Below are positions 16,850-25,526 of a stretch of 64,000 nt of DNA, piece after piece. The notes under the pieces are model-generated. The model did no database searches, was not told where the DNA came from, and saw only the letters and a program-made list of their open reading frames with translations. A program made the position numbers and the translations under genes. Position 1 is the first letter of the stretch. Each line of letters opens with the position of its first letter. This DNA comes from Rhizobiales bacterium UBA1912 (GTDB lineage: Bacteria; Pseudomonadota; Alphaproteobacteria; Rhizobiales; Devosiaceae), in the NCBI GenBank assembly GCA_002337455.1, contig DDGC01000007.1:41573-105572 (forward strand). The letters are read 5' to 3'.

Positions 16850-17710
16850 TCACGCATCGAGATGCCTGAGCTTTTCGGGGTTGCGGACCATATAGATGCC
16901 GGCGATGCGGCCATCGACGATGTCGAGGGCGGTGGTCTGGAGGGTGTTGTCTTTTTCGATGGTGATGAAGCCGGGCAGGCCGTTCACGTAGCAATAGCGC
17001 ACGAGTTGCGACATCGAGGCAGAGAAAACCTTCTCGGCCAGGGTGGCGAACACGTTGGTGACGGTCTCGAGCCCGATCAGGGGTTCGAGCGCAGCGGGTT
17101 TGATACCGCCGCCATCGGAATGGATCGACACATCGGCGGACAGCATGGCGCGCAGTTCGGCGACATCGCCGCTGCGCGAGGCGTCAAAAAAGGCGCGCGC
17201 AAGTTCGAGGCCGTGGTGCTCGGGCACATCAAAGCGGGGCCGTTCGGCGCGCACACGGGTGCGGGCGCGGCTGGCCAGTTGCCGGCATGCGGCGGGCGAA
17301 CGATCCAGTGTTTCGGCGATTTCTTCGAAGCTGACGCCGAAAACATCGTGCAGCAGGAAGGCGGCGCGTTCGAGCGGGGAGAGGCGTTCGAGGGCCATCA
17401 TCAGGGGCAAGGTCACGTCCTCGACCTCCTCGTCGGTATCCTCGACCACCGGCTCGGGCAGCCAGGGGCCAAGATAGGTCTCGCGCCGGCGGCGCGCCGA
17501 TTTGAGCTGATCGAGGCACAGGCGGGTGACGATGCGGCGCAGGAACCCTTCGGGCTCCAGCACCACATCACGGTTGGTCGACATCCAGCGGATAAACGCG
17601 TCCTGGACGACGTCCTCGGCATCCGCCACCGAGCCGAGCATGCGGTAGGCGACGCGGACGAGGCGCGGGCGCAGGGGATCGAAAACGGTGGCGGCATCCG
17701 GCTGGGTCAT
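16850..17710 (-). CDS. ECF sigma factor, SigJ-like with C-terminal SnoaL domain
   Basis: 286 residues. Sigma region 2 is residues 8-75 (FDPLRPRLVRVAYRMLGSVA, DAEDVVQDAFIRWM). Region 4 is about residues 105-160 (LERLSPLERAAFLLHDVFGV, SFEEIAETLDRSPAACRQLA). A C-terminal SnoaL/NTF2-like fold (LARAFFDASRSGDVAELRAM onward) replaces a separate anti-sigma factor, as in SigJ (ECF41-type) factors. In that group the C-terminal domain modulates activity and the usual target is the neighbouring carboxymuconolactone-decarboxylase-like gene. That gene lies four bases upstream here. ATG 17710 is preferred; an in-frame extension to 17749 would overlap the neighbour. Confidence 0.9.
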   Translation of the reverse strand: MTQPDAATVFDPLRPRLVRVAYRMLGSVADAEDVVQDAFIRWMSTNRDVVLEPEGFLRRIVTRLCLDQLKSARRRRETYLGPWLPEPVVEDTDEEVEDVTLPLMMALERLSPLERAAFLLHDVFGVSFEEIAETLDRSPAACRQLASRARTRVRAERPRFDVPEHHGLELARAFFDASRSGDVAELRAMLSADVSIHSDGGGIKPAALEPLIGLETVTNVFATLAEKVFSASMSQLVRYCYVNGLPGFITIEKDNTLQTTALDIVDGRIAGIYMVRNPEKLRHLDA

Positions 17711-17714
17711 GGGT

Positions 17715-18167
17715 CTATGCAGCCTTGCGGGCCATGGTGTCGGGCACACCTAGGCCGATATTGAGCCGGTTGAAGGCGTTGATCGCGACGACCATCATGG
17801 CGAGCTTGATCCGTTCTTCATAGGTGAACTGTTCTTCGACCATCGCATCGACCTCGCTTGTGGGATGGCGCTCGGAGATGCGCGTCAAGGCTTCGGTCCA
17901 GGCGAGCGCCGCCCGCTCGCGGGGGGTGTAAAGATCGGATTCGCGCCAGGCGTTGAGCAGGTAGATGCGCTCTTCGGTTTCCCCTTTGGCGCGCGCCTCT
18001 TTCGAGTGCAGCACGATGCAGGGGGCGCAGCCATTGATCTGGGAGGCGCGGAGCTTGACGAGTTCGGCAAGGGACGGCTCGAGCCAGGACTGTGCCTTCT
18101 GGCCGACAGCGATGAGCGGCGCAAAGAGCTCGGGATGGGCCACGTAGGGGTTGGTTTGGTTTGTCAC
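17715..18167 (-). CDS. Carboxymuconolactone decarboxylase/AhpD-like protein
   Basis: A 150-residue helical protein of the AhpD-like family. It has the redox motif NGCAPCIVLHSKEARAKGET (CxxC plus His, about residues 48-67), preceded by ELVKLRASQI. Such proteins act as thiol peroxidases or related reductases and are the usual partner and target of ECF41/SigJ sigma factors, one of which follows directly. GTG 18167 is chosen because an AAGGAAAG stretch lies just upstream and the extra N-terminal 38 residues of a longer frame are low-complexity. The promoter should lie in 18168-18410, shared divergently with the Hsp70 gene. That spacer shows no other feature I can defend. Confidence 0.88.
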   Translation of the reverse strand: MTNQTNPYVAHPELFAPLIAVGQKAQSWLEPSLAELVKLRASQINGCAPCIVLHSKEARAKGETEERIYLLNAWRESDLYTPRERAALAWTEALTRISERHPTSEVDAMVEEQFTYEERIKLAMMVVAINAFNRLNIGLGVPDTMARKAA

Positions 18168-18410
18168 TGAACTTTCCTTCGTTGCGGGTTGGTACCCGAA
18201 AGACAGGACGAGATAGCGATGCGCTGTGTGACATGGGCGAGCCGGAAAATGTCGATCGAGGCGGTTTATCGTGCTTACCACGCAGTGCTGCCGATGCGGT
18301 AGAGCGCGGTTGCTTTGGGGCGGAGGATGGGGTAGATCGGCGCCCCCTTGCTTGTTTGCGGCGCGGCGGCACGGTTTTTACGGGCGGCCCGATCTTTTTT
18401 GGTTTTTCTC

Positions 18411-19670
18411 ATGTCATCGCTTCACTGTGGCGTCGATTTCGGCACCACCAATTCGACAATCGGCCTTGTCCAGCCCGATGGCGCGCCGGTGCTGATACCG
18501 GTCGAAGGGGACGAGGTGACGCTGCCATCGGCGCTGTTTTTCAGCTTCGAGGACCAGAGCACCCATTTCGGGCGGTCTGCCGTGCACGAATATATGGACG
18601 GGGCCGAAGGGCGGTTCATGCGGGCGCTCAAATCGATCTTGGGCACATCGTTGATGGATGAGACCACCCAGATCGGGCGGGAGCGCACCAGCTTTCAAGG
18701 GTTGATCGGGCGGTTTTTGGGCCATTTGCGCGACAGACTGACGGCGCATACCGGGCAGATGCCCGAGCATGTGGTTTTGGGCCGGCCGGTGTTTTTCGTC
18801 GATGGGGACGCGGACGCTGACCGGGCGGCGCAGGACCAGCTCGAAGCGGCGGCGCGGGCTGTTGGGTTTTCCCATATCGAATTTCAGTTCGAGCCGGTGG
18901 CAGCCGCGCTGCATTTCGAGCGCACGCTTGAGGGCGAGGCGCTGGCGCTGGTTGTCGATATCGGGGGCGGCACTTCGGACTTTTCGGTGCTGCGGCTCTC
19001 GCCCGAGCGGAGGACCAGCACCGACCGGCGCGACGACATCCTGAGCACGGCGGGCGTGCATGTGGGCGGCACCGATTTCGACCGGCAGCTCAACATCGCC
19101 AAGGTGATGCCGCAGATGGGGCGCGGGACCGAAACGCGCGACGGCAAGCGCCAGCTGCCGCTCTGGTATTTTCACGACATGGCGACCTGGCACAAGATCA
19201 ACCAGCTCTATCGCCCCCAGGTGGTGCGCGACATTCGCGAGCTGCAACGTGAGGCGGCGGAGCCGGAAAAACTCGAGCGGTTCAAGCACCTCCTGGTCCA
19301 CCGCTCGGGCCACCGGCTGGCCGGGCAGGTGGAAAAGGCCAAGATCGCGCTGACCGATACGCCGGAAATCGACATCACGCTCGATGAGCCGGGGCTGTCG
19401 CTGGCCATCCCCACGACGCGGGCCGAATTTGAAGCAGCGAGCGCTGACCTGAGCGAGAAGATCGGGGCGGCACTCGATGAGGCGCTGGTTGCGGCGGGTG
19501 TTACGGCGGAAGCGATTGAAACTGTGATTTTGACCGGGGGTGGCGCGCAGGTGCGGCAGGTGCGGGCGCTTGTCGACACGCGGTTTGCCCATGCGCGCAT
19601 CGCCCAATCGGACCGGTTCGGTGCGGTAGGGCTGGGGCTGGCCGTGGACGCCGCGCGGCGGTTTGGGTGA
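18411..19670 (+). CDS. Hsp70-family protein, YegD-like
   Basis: 419 residues of actin/Hsp70-type ATPase fold. Phosphate 1 is CGVDFGTTNSTIGLV (residues 6-20), phosphate 2 is VVDIGGGTSDFSVLRL (about residue 182), and the adenosine region is VILTGGGAQVRQVRAL (about 385). There is no C-terminal substrate-binding domain, so it is an Hsp70-like ATPase without the peptide clamp, like YegD of E. coli, whose client is unknown. ATG 18411 gives the native start MSSLHCGVDFG; upstream in-frame codons lie in unrelated sequence. No J-domain or GrpE gene is adjacent. Confidence 0.88.
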   Translation: MSSLHCGVDFGTTNSTIGLVQPDGAPVLIPVEGDEVTLPSALFFSFEDQSTHFGRSAVHEYMDGAEGRFMRALKSILGTSLMDETTQIGRERTSFQGLIGRFLGHLRDRLTAHTGQMPEHVVLGRPVFFVDGDADADRAAQDQLEAAARAVGFSHIEFQFEPVAAALHFERTLEGEALALVVDIGGGTSDFSVLRLSPERRTSTDRRDDILSTAGVHVGGTDFDRQLNIAKVMPQMGRGTETRDGKRQLPLWYFHDMATWHKINQLYRPQVVRDIRELQREAAEPEKLERFKHLLVHRSGHRLAGQVEKAKIALTDTPEIDITLDEPGLSLAIPTTRAEFEAASADLSEKIGAALDEALVAAGVTAEAIETVILTGGGAQVRQVRALVDTRFAHARIAQSDRFGAVGLGLAVDAARRFG

Positions 19671-19732
19671 CACAACCCTGGCGCAATCGGGCGCTCTGAT
19701 GGCGGCGTGACACGCACAGCGGCAGGCAAGAG

Positions 19733-20506
19733 ATGACGATTTTCAGAACCCTTCTGGCGGGATGTGCCCTGCTGCTGGCCGCATTGGGGTTGGCGCCGGT
19801 GGCGTTGGCGGCCGATTGCGCGAAGGAGCGGTTCGAGGAGTCCGATTTCATCGTCTGCACCATCGATCCGGCGACCGAGGATTTGCGCCTGTTCTGGCGC
19901 GATGAATCCGGCGCGCCGTACCGGCATTTTTCTGCTGTGACCGACGCGGTGAGCGAGGCGGGCGCGACGCTAAGCCTTGCGATCAATGCGGGAATGTATG
20001 ACGGCGACTATGCGCCGATCGGGCTTTACGTGGAGGGCGGGCAGGAGATGGCACCGATCAACACGCGGAGCGTGGAGGGGCCGCCCGCTTCTGTGCCCAA
20101 TTTCTACAAAAAGCCCAACGGGGTGTTTTTCATCGCTACCGATGGGGCGGGGATTTTGGAGACCGGAGCATTTATTGCAACGCAGCCCGATGTGACGTTT
20201 GCAACCCAGTCCGGCCCGTTGCTGGTGCAGGATAACGCCCTGCATCCGGCGCTGATACCGGGCTCGACCGACCGGACGCGGCGCAGCGGGGTCGGGGTTT
20301 GCGGAAACGGCATGGTCCGGCTGGCGATCAGCGAGGGGCGCGTCAATTTCCACGATTTCGCGCGGCTGTTCCGCGACCATCTGGGGTGCGCGGACGCGCT
20401 GTTTCTCGATGGCGGACGCGGGGCCGGACTTTACCATCCGGCCCTGCGGCGCAACGATTTTTCCTTGCATGGCGGGTACGGGCCAATGCTCGGGGTGGTG
20501 GAGTAG
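19733..20506 (+). CDS. Exported phosphodiester glycosidase family protein (NAGPA/DUF2233)
   Basis: 257 residues with a signal peptide (LLAGCALLLAALGLAPVALA-A). The NAGPA/DUF2233 fold is recognisable by LSLAINAGMYDGDYAPIGLY (about residues 81-100), YKKPNGVFFIATDGAG, FATQSGPLLVQDN, RSGVGVCGNGMVRLAIS, and CADALFLDGGRGAGLYHP. Relatives include the mammalian uncovering enzyme and bacterial cell-wall-associated proteins; the bacterial substrate is not established. It acts in the periplasm. It is convergent with the next gene, 19 bases away, with no obvious terminator. Confidence 0.86.
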   Translation: MTIFRTLLAGCALLLAALGLAPVALAADCAKERFEESDFIVCTIDPATEDLRLFWRDESGAPYRHFSAVTDAVSEAGATLSLAINAGMYDGDYAPIGLYVEGGQEMAPINTRSVEGPPASVPNFYKKPNGVFFIATDGAGILETGAFIATQPDVTFATQSGPLLVQDNALHPALIPGSTDRTRRSGVGVCGNGMVRLAISEGRVNFHDFARLFRDHLGCADALFLDGGRGAGLYHPALRRNDFSLHGGYGPMLGVVE

Positions 20507-20525
20507 CGCCGGGCCGGTGCCCCAG

Positions 20526-21002
20526 CTACTGGATGGTGCGCGAGGAGGAGTTGAACCGCGCCCAGGTCACCGTTTCGGCGTTGCCGCCGGCTTCCACTGT
20601 CAACTGGTAGTGGGAATTGAGGCGGCCGCCGGTCGTGTTGCACGGCGGCAGGAAGGCGTAGTTGACGACAGTCGTACCGGACCCGTCCGACGCAACGCGG
20701 GTGTTGCGGTGATTGTAGGTGCTGCCATCGCTGAGCTTGTCCTGAAGGTGCAGGCGGATGGGAACACCCGCTACAGCCGTGTGCCGGATGGTGACGGTCG
20801 GCGCTGCGCCCTGACCGCCCAGATCGCGGCAAAGATTGGCCCCGGTCATCGGGGTGATGGTTACGCTGGCAACGTCGAAGGGCTGGGCCGGCGTGGCCGC
20901 GGCCGCCCCGGCAGTGCCACCGCTGGTCGCCGAGCACGCAGCGAGCGCGACGAGCGCCAGCGACGATGCCGCCAATCGGGCGATTTTGGTCGTAAATCTC
21001 AT
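20526..21002 (-). CDS. Small lipoprotein of unknown function
   Basis: 158 residues with a lipoprotein signal: LAASSLALVALAAC-S, Cys at about residue 22. An Ala/Gly-rich linker and a beta-rich domain follow (VASVTITPMTGANLCRDLGG, TVTIRHTAVAGVPIRLHLQD, HYQLTVEAGGNAETVTW). Two further cysteines (NLCRDLG, LPPCNTT) could form a disulfide. I do not recognise the domain. AGGAG at 21011-21015 fixes the ATG at 21002. It is probably anchored in the inner or outer membrane facing the periplasm. It is divergent from the following membrane protein. Confidence 0.72.
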   Translation of the reverse strand: MRFTTKIARLAASSLALVALAACSATSGGTAGAAAATPAQPFDVASVTITPMTGANLCRDLGGQGAAPTVTIRHTAVAGVPIRLHLQDKLSDGSTYNHRNTRVASDGSGTTVVNYAFLPPCNTTGGRLNSHYQLTVEAGGNAETVTWARFNSSSRTIQ

Positions 21003-21221
21003 AAAGTTCACTCCTGGTAGGTTTGGGAGCGCCGGGCAGAAGATCGATGACCGCGAGGGCCGCCGTCGGACGCCTCAATTGCTTAACTGGCAACCTTGAT
21101 TCCGTCAGCGCAGAATCGCGGAAGAAACGGAAACGCAGCGAAAAAACCGACAAATTGTCTCGCAATATCAAGTTATTGAAATTAATACTGATGCGTCGTT
21201 GGGTGTGTATTGGGGGACACG

Positions 21222-21977
21222 ATGGCGGAAAACGAGCGTTGGGGCACATATGAACGCTGGCATGATCTGCTCGATGCGCTGTGCATCGAACGTGGCCATT
21301 TCGACAATCTGACGCTGGCCGGGCAATTGTGCGCGGCGAACGGCAACCGGACACGGGGTGCCTTCGAAACGGCGGTCAAGAATTTGCGCAATTGGCGGCA
21401 GGGCGTCCACATCCCGCAGCGCAAGAACTTTGCGCTTCTGGGCAAACTGCTCGAGGTTCAAGACGATGCCGAGTTGCGTCAGGCCTGGAACAGGCTCTAC
21501 AGCCAAAAAAGCATAGAGCCGGAACGCGGGGAAACGACGCTCGCGGCAGCGGATGCGTCCTCGGCAAGACCCGCATGGCCATTCATCGCAGGCGGCGGCG
21601 CGCTGGTGGCCATGATCTTGGCAGGCATCGTTTTTGCCGGCTGGAGCGCCACTGCCCAAAACGCCGATCCCGTCGGCAGCTATGAGGGTATCGTCGCCGA
21701 ATATGTGCGCAACGTCTCGGCGCGCGTCGGCGACTCGATGATTATCCATGGCGCCCGCGGCAATGAATGCGGCGAGGCGCCGAGCTGGGACTCCGCGCGC
21801 ATTTTGCTGCCAAGCCTGCAGACCGGAACGCTCACGGATGGCGGCGTGGGGACTCGCCAAAGCAGGCAGTGTGGCGGGCGGGTGGCGGCCCGGGCGATCC
21901 TGTTTACCGCCACGGCGCCAGGCACAGAGCAGATCAGTCTTTATGGCGACGACATCATCATTCGCGTGAGCGAATAG
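21222..21977 (+). CDS. Single-pass membrane protein with N-terminal cytoplasmic domain, unknown
   Basis: 251 residues. The N-terminal 100 residues are cytoplasmic and helical (WHDLLDALCIERGHFDNLTL, NRTRGAFETAVKNLRNWRQG), in the manner of a small DNA- or protein-binding domain. Residues about 118-140 (WPFIAGGGALVAMILAGIVF) form one membrane helix. The C-terminal 110 residues would face the periplasm, with two cysteines (NECGE, SRQCGG). The topology resembles one-component membrane sensors, but no known HTH signature is clear. ATG 21222 is chosen over an upstream frame start at 21210. The function is unknown, and the start is uncertain by a few codons. Confidence 0.68.
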   Translation: MAENERWGTYERWHDLLDALCIERGHFDNLTLAGQLCAANGNRTRGAFETAVKNLRNWRQGVHIPQRKNFALLGKLLEVQDDAELRQAWNRLYSQKSIEPERGETTLAAADASSARPAWPFIAGGGALVAMILAGIVFAGWSATAQNADPVGSYEGIVAEYVRNVSARVGDSMIIHGARGNECGEAPSWDSARILLPSLQTGTLTDGGVGTRQSRQCGGRVAARAILFTATAPGTEQISLYGDDIIIRVSE

Positions 21978-21990
21978 AGGGACAGAGCAT

Positions 21991-22797
21991 TCAGCCGGCC
22001 AGTTTTTGTACCTTTTCGATCAGCGCCATGGCGGCGGCGGGGTTTTTTTCCTTGTGGCCGGAGATGACGAAGGCGAAGACGTCGCGGGGGGTTTGCTCGG
22101 GAGCGGGGCCGAAGGTCTGGAGGTCGTCGGGGACGCCGCCCTTGGCGTAGGTCACTATGCGGTCGGCCCAGGTGTCGAGAGCTTTTTCCGAATAGCCCTT
22201 TTCATTGTCCTCGGACGTGCCCTGGAGGCGCAGATAGACGAAATCGGCCGTGGGGTCGGCGATCACCGAATATTGGGCATCGGCGCCGGTGATCAAAGCC
22301 ACGCCGTTTTCGCGGGCCAGCGCCACTGCGTCGGCATTGGCAAAGCTCTCGTGACGCGCTTCGACCGCATGGCGCAGCGCGCGGTTATCCTGGGTGGCCG
22401 GCAGGAGTTTTAGGAACGCTCCGAAATCTGTGGGATCGAACTTCTTGGTGCTGGCGAGTTGCCAGTTGATGGGGCCAAGCTTGTCTTTCAGTTCAACAAT
22501 GCCCGAAGACGTGAACCGGTTGACCGATTCGCCAGCCTCGGCCAGCACCTTCTTGTTGGTGGCGTAGCGTGTTCCCTTTAATGTGAACATGAAGTCATCG
22601 GGCACTTCATCGTGCCATTTGCGAAAGCTGGCGGGCTTCTGGCTGCCATAGAAGGTGCCGTTGACCTCGACCCCTGTCATCGTCGAGCCCATATGTTCGA
22701 GTTCGCGCTTTTGCGTGAGCTTTTCGGGGTAATAGGTGCCGCGCCAGGGCTCGAAGGTCCAGCCACCAACGCCAATGAAAATCCTGCCCGCAGCCAT
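21991..22797 (-). CDS. DUF72 (YecE-like) protein
   Basis: 268 residues of the DUF72 TIM-barrel-like family. It starts GRIFIGVGGWTFEPWRGTYY and contains EVNGTFYGSQKPASFRKWHD and FMFTLKGTRYATNKKVL. Further on are GPINWQLASTKKFDPTDFG, HAVEARHESFANADAVALAR and FVYLRLQGTSED. The conserved G(W)xY, E-x-N-xTFY and R-x-E-xR/H text matches the family; the biochemical role is not settled. Ending ISGHKEKNPAAAMALIEKVQ is also typical. It is convergent with the membrane protein before it and divergent from the MscS channel gene. Confidence 0.9.
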   Translation of the reverse strand: MAAGRIFIGVGGWTFEPWRGTYYPEKLTQKRELEHMGSTMTGVEVNGTFYGSQKPASFRKWHDEVPDDFMFTLKGTRYATNKKVLAEAGESVNRFTSSGIVELKDKLGPINWQLASTKKFDPTDFGAFLKLLPATQDNRALRHAVEARHESFANADAVALARENGVALITGADAQYSVIADPTADFVYLRLQGTSEDNEKGYSEKALDTWADRIVTYAKGGVPDDLQTFGPAPEQTPRDVFAFVISGHKEKNPAAAMALIEKVQKLAG

Positions 22798-22979
22798 CGC
22801 AACCTCCTGTTTGACACTTGGGGCGACACTAGCACTGCCGGTCTTTTCCGACAGCCCGGAATTGCCCGCAGCGGGAAAAATTCGGCGGCGCAGGCAACCG
22901 AATGGGGTTGCGGGGGTTCAATCCAAGCACGAAGGCAGATAGCCTCCGGTGCATATTCCATCAGCCCTTCGCAAGGTCC

Positions 22980-25328
22980 ATGCCACTTTCCATGCTCTCC
23001 CGCCTGTTCCAGTTTACCGCCCTTGTTATCCTTTGTGCCGGACTTGCCTTTCCAGCCGCTGCGCAATCGGAGGGTGGCGATGCCGCCAGCGAAAGCCCGC
23101 AGCAGGCGCTGAGCCAGTTGATCGAGGTGCTGCGCGATGATGCGGCGCGTGACGCGCTGATTGCCGAACTCGAAGCGGGAATCGAGGGCAGCGCGGCGTC
23201 CGATACGGATGCCGCAGCGGAAAGCACCGGCGAGGGCGGCAATGAACTGCGCTCGATCGGCGGGCAGATTTCCGACATGACCCGTTCGGCGGTTGAAAAC
23301 ACGGCGACCTCACTGAACCGGCTCTGGCAGCAACTGGCGGCCACGCCGGAGATCCTTTCGGCGCTGTCGATCTCGGAGCTCAATGCCCTATGGGGTATTC
23401 TGGCCGACGTCGCCATTCTGATCGTTCTGACCTATGCGGGCCTGTTTTTGATGCGGCGGCTGGTGCGCATGCCCCGCGAGCGGCTGCAGGCATTGTTCAA
23501 TTCGGGCGGCTGGATTGCCAAGCCGGTGGCGCTGGTCCTCGAATTTGTCCTCGATGTCATCGCGGCCGTGGTTCCCTATGCAGTGGGCTATGGCATTGCA
23601 GCGGCATTGCTGGGCGAGGCGGGAGTGATCCGGCTCGAGCACGCGCTGTACCTCAACGCGTTCTTGATGGTCGAAGTGATCATGGCGATCCTTCTGAGCG
23701 TCATTTCACCAAACCTGCCCGAGCAGCGGCTGGTGCATCTGTCCGACCATGAGGCCAAATCGGTGATGGGGTGGTCGCGGTTCATCATCTCGCTGTTCGT
23801 TTTCGGGCAGATGATGGTGCTGCCGCTGTTGACGACCAGCGTTTCGTTTGCGGCGGGGCGGGCCATCTCGATCGTGCTGCTGCTGCTGACCCTGGTCGCC
23901 ATGGCGGTTGCCGTGCTCGCGGCGCGCCAGCCGGTCAAGCAAAAGCTCATGGCGATGATCGAGAACAAGGAGGCGCGGCGCGGACTGGCGCTGCCGATCC
24001 GCAACTGGCACGTCTTTGCGCTGATCTATCTGGCGGTGCTGGCGGTGATCGCTTTGACGCGCACCAGCGTCCAGTTCCAGGCCTATGTGTGGGACAATGT
24101 GCAGGTGGTCATCGCGGTGATGATCGGCGTGGTCATCCTCAACCTCATCAAGCGCGCGGCCCGCAACGGGGTCAATCTGCCGGAAGGGCTGCGCCGCCGC
24201 TCGCCCGAGTTGCAGCGGCAATTGCACAGAATAGTCCCCGCCGTGCTCAAAGTCGTCCGGTTCATCGTGATCGGTGCGATCGTGGTCTTCTGCCTGCACA
24301 AGCTGGGCTTTTTCAACTTCGTCGATTTCATCGAAGGCGAATTCGGAGCGCGGGTGGCCGGATCGGCAGTGACCATCCTTATCATCCTCGGTGTCGCCAT
24401 CATCGCCTGGATCGGCCTGAACACCTGGATGGACAGCCAGGTCAATCCCGAACTGGCCCCCGGCGCCACGGCGCGCAAGCGGACGCTGTTCGCGCTGCTG
24501 CGCAATGCGCTGACCATCGCCCTCATCATCATCACGCTGATGTTCGTGCTTTCGGAAATCGGCATCAATATCGCCCCGCTTCTGGCCTCGGCCGGTGTTC
24601 TGGGCCTGGCTATCGGTTTCGGTGCGCAAAAGCTGGTGCAGGACATCATAACCGGCATCTTCATCCAGCTCGAAGGGGCAATCGATGTGGGCGATGTGGT
24701 GTCGGTCGGCGGGATTTCCGGCGTTGTCGAGCGGCTGACCATCCGCTCGGTTTCGCTGCGCGACCTGGAGGGATCCTATCACATCATCCCGTTCTCCTCG
24801 GTCGACACCGTCACCAATTTCATGCGCGGCTTTTCCTATGCCGTCATCGACATGGGTGTGGGCTATCGCGAGAATGTCGAGGAAGCGCGGCAGGCCATGC
24901 TCGATGCGTTCGAGGAATTGCGGGCCGATCCCGAATACAAGACCGCCATAATCGACGATTTCGAATGGATGGGCGTCAACGCGTTCGGCGCGAGCGAGGT
25001 GGTCCTTCGGGCCCGCATCAAGACGCTGCCCGGCAAGCAATGGGGCATCAAGCGGGCTTACAATGCCATCGTGAAGCGCATTTTCGATACCCGCGACATC
25101 GAGATCCCCTTCCCGCACCAGACGCTGTATTTCGGCGTCGGCAAGGACGGCAAGGCGCCGCCCATGCACATGGTGCGCGAAGACGAGGCAACCGGGGACA
25201 CGGCAGCGCCAGAGGCGCCGGCCAAAACGCTCGAAGCCAAGCCAAGGCGCCGGCGCCAGCGCAAGGGCGAAAACGAGATCGCTGGCAAGGACATGCCCGA
25301 TGTCGATGAGGGACCCGACGACGATTGA
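22980..25328 (+). CDS. Large MscS-family mechanosensitive channel
   Basis: 782 residues. The signal peptide (FTALVILCAGLAFPAAA-Q) precedes a periplasmic helical region to about residue 125. Roughly ten membrane helices follow and then the MscS core. The pore helix region reads NIAPLLASAGVLGLAIGFGAQKLVQDIITG with the Gly/Ala packing motif, then the beta domain GVISIQLEGAID-type text (FIQLEGAIDVGDVVSVGGIS) and RDLEGSYHIIPFSSVDTVTN. It opens on membrane tension to relieve osmotic downshock. A charged C-terminal tail (residues 740-782, KPRRRRQRKG) is unusual but unassigned. ATG 22980 was chosen; ATG 22992 is possible. Confidence 0.92.
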   Translation: MPLSMLSRLFQFTALVILCAGLAFPAAAQSEGGDAASESPQQALSQLIEVLRDDAARDALIAELEAGIEGSAASDTDAAAESTGEGGNELRSIGGQISDMTRSAVENTATSLNRLWQQLAATPEILSALSISELNALWGILADVAILIVLTYAGLFLMRRLVRMPRERLQALFNSGGWIAKPVALVLEFVLDVIAAVVPYAVGYGIAAALLGEAGVIRLEHALYLNAFLMVEVIMAILLSVISPNLPEQRLVHLSDHEAKSVMGWSRFIISLFVFGQMMVLPLLTTSVSFAAGRAISIVLLLLTLVAMAVAVLAARQPVKQKLMAMIENKEARRGLALPIRNWHVFALIYLAVLAVIALTRTSVQFQAYVWDNVQVVIAVMIGVVILNLIKRAARNGVNLPEGLRRRSPELQRQLHRIVPAVLKVVRFIVIGAIVVFCLHKLGFFNFVDFIEGEFGARVAGSAVTILIILGVAIIAWIGLNTWMDSQVNPELAPGATARKRTLFALLRNALTIALIIITLMFVLSEIGINIAPLLASAGVLGLAIGFGAQKLVQDIITGIFIQLEGAIDVGDVVSVGGISGVVERLTIRSVSLRDLEGSYHIIPFSSVDTVTNFMRGFSYAVIDMGVGYRENVEEARQAMLDAFEELRADPEYKTAIIDDFEWMGVNAFGASEVVLRARIKTLPGKQWGIKRAYNAIVKRIFDTRDIEIPFPHQTLYFGVGKDGKAPPMHMVREDEATGDTAAPEAPAKTLEAKPRRRRQRKGENEIAGKDMPDVDEGPDDD

Positions 25329-25410
25329 GCCACCGAGCTTGCCCGGCTTGGCACGAAGACGTCTTTAATCGGCCGTGCCAACATGCTAGGTGACCGTGCT
25401 TTCAGAACTT

Positions 25411-25514
25411 GGAGCATTTCCGCGTTTCTTCGAATCGCGAAAATCCTCTAGCCTTTGTTTGTCGCGCGTCCGAACCGCAAAACCGTTTCCGCTTTTGCTG
25501 GACGCGCTCTAGCG
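25411..25514. repeat. RIME-like intergenic palindromic element, copy 1
   Basis: It begins GGAGCATTTCCGCG and contains CGAATCGCGAAAATCCTCTA, then TTTGTTTGTCGCGCGTCCGA, and ends GGACGCGCTCTAG. Two imperfect palindromes are placed head to tail. Related copies lie at 55454-55585 and 56894-57000. The size and two-palindrome design match the rhizobial RIME type; the name is given by resemblance. Confidence 0.75.
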
Positions 25515-25526
25515 CGAAAGCCCAAC

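Noticed and set aside
20507..20525. Terminator between the convergent NAGPA-like and lipoprotein genes
   Set aside because: The 19-base gap has no stem-loop with a T tail; termination must occur inside the coding ends or be factor-dependent.
23706..25309. Very long open frames of about 490 and 510 codons overlapping the MscS channel gene on both strands
   Set aside because: They are shadow frames produced by GC-rich codon bias; their translations are rich in Asp/His/Arg low-complexity text with no membrane or domain signals, whereas the MscS frame has clear family motifs.
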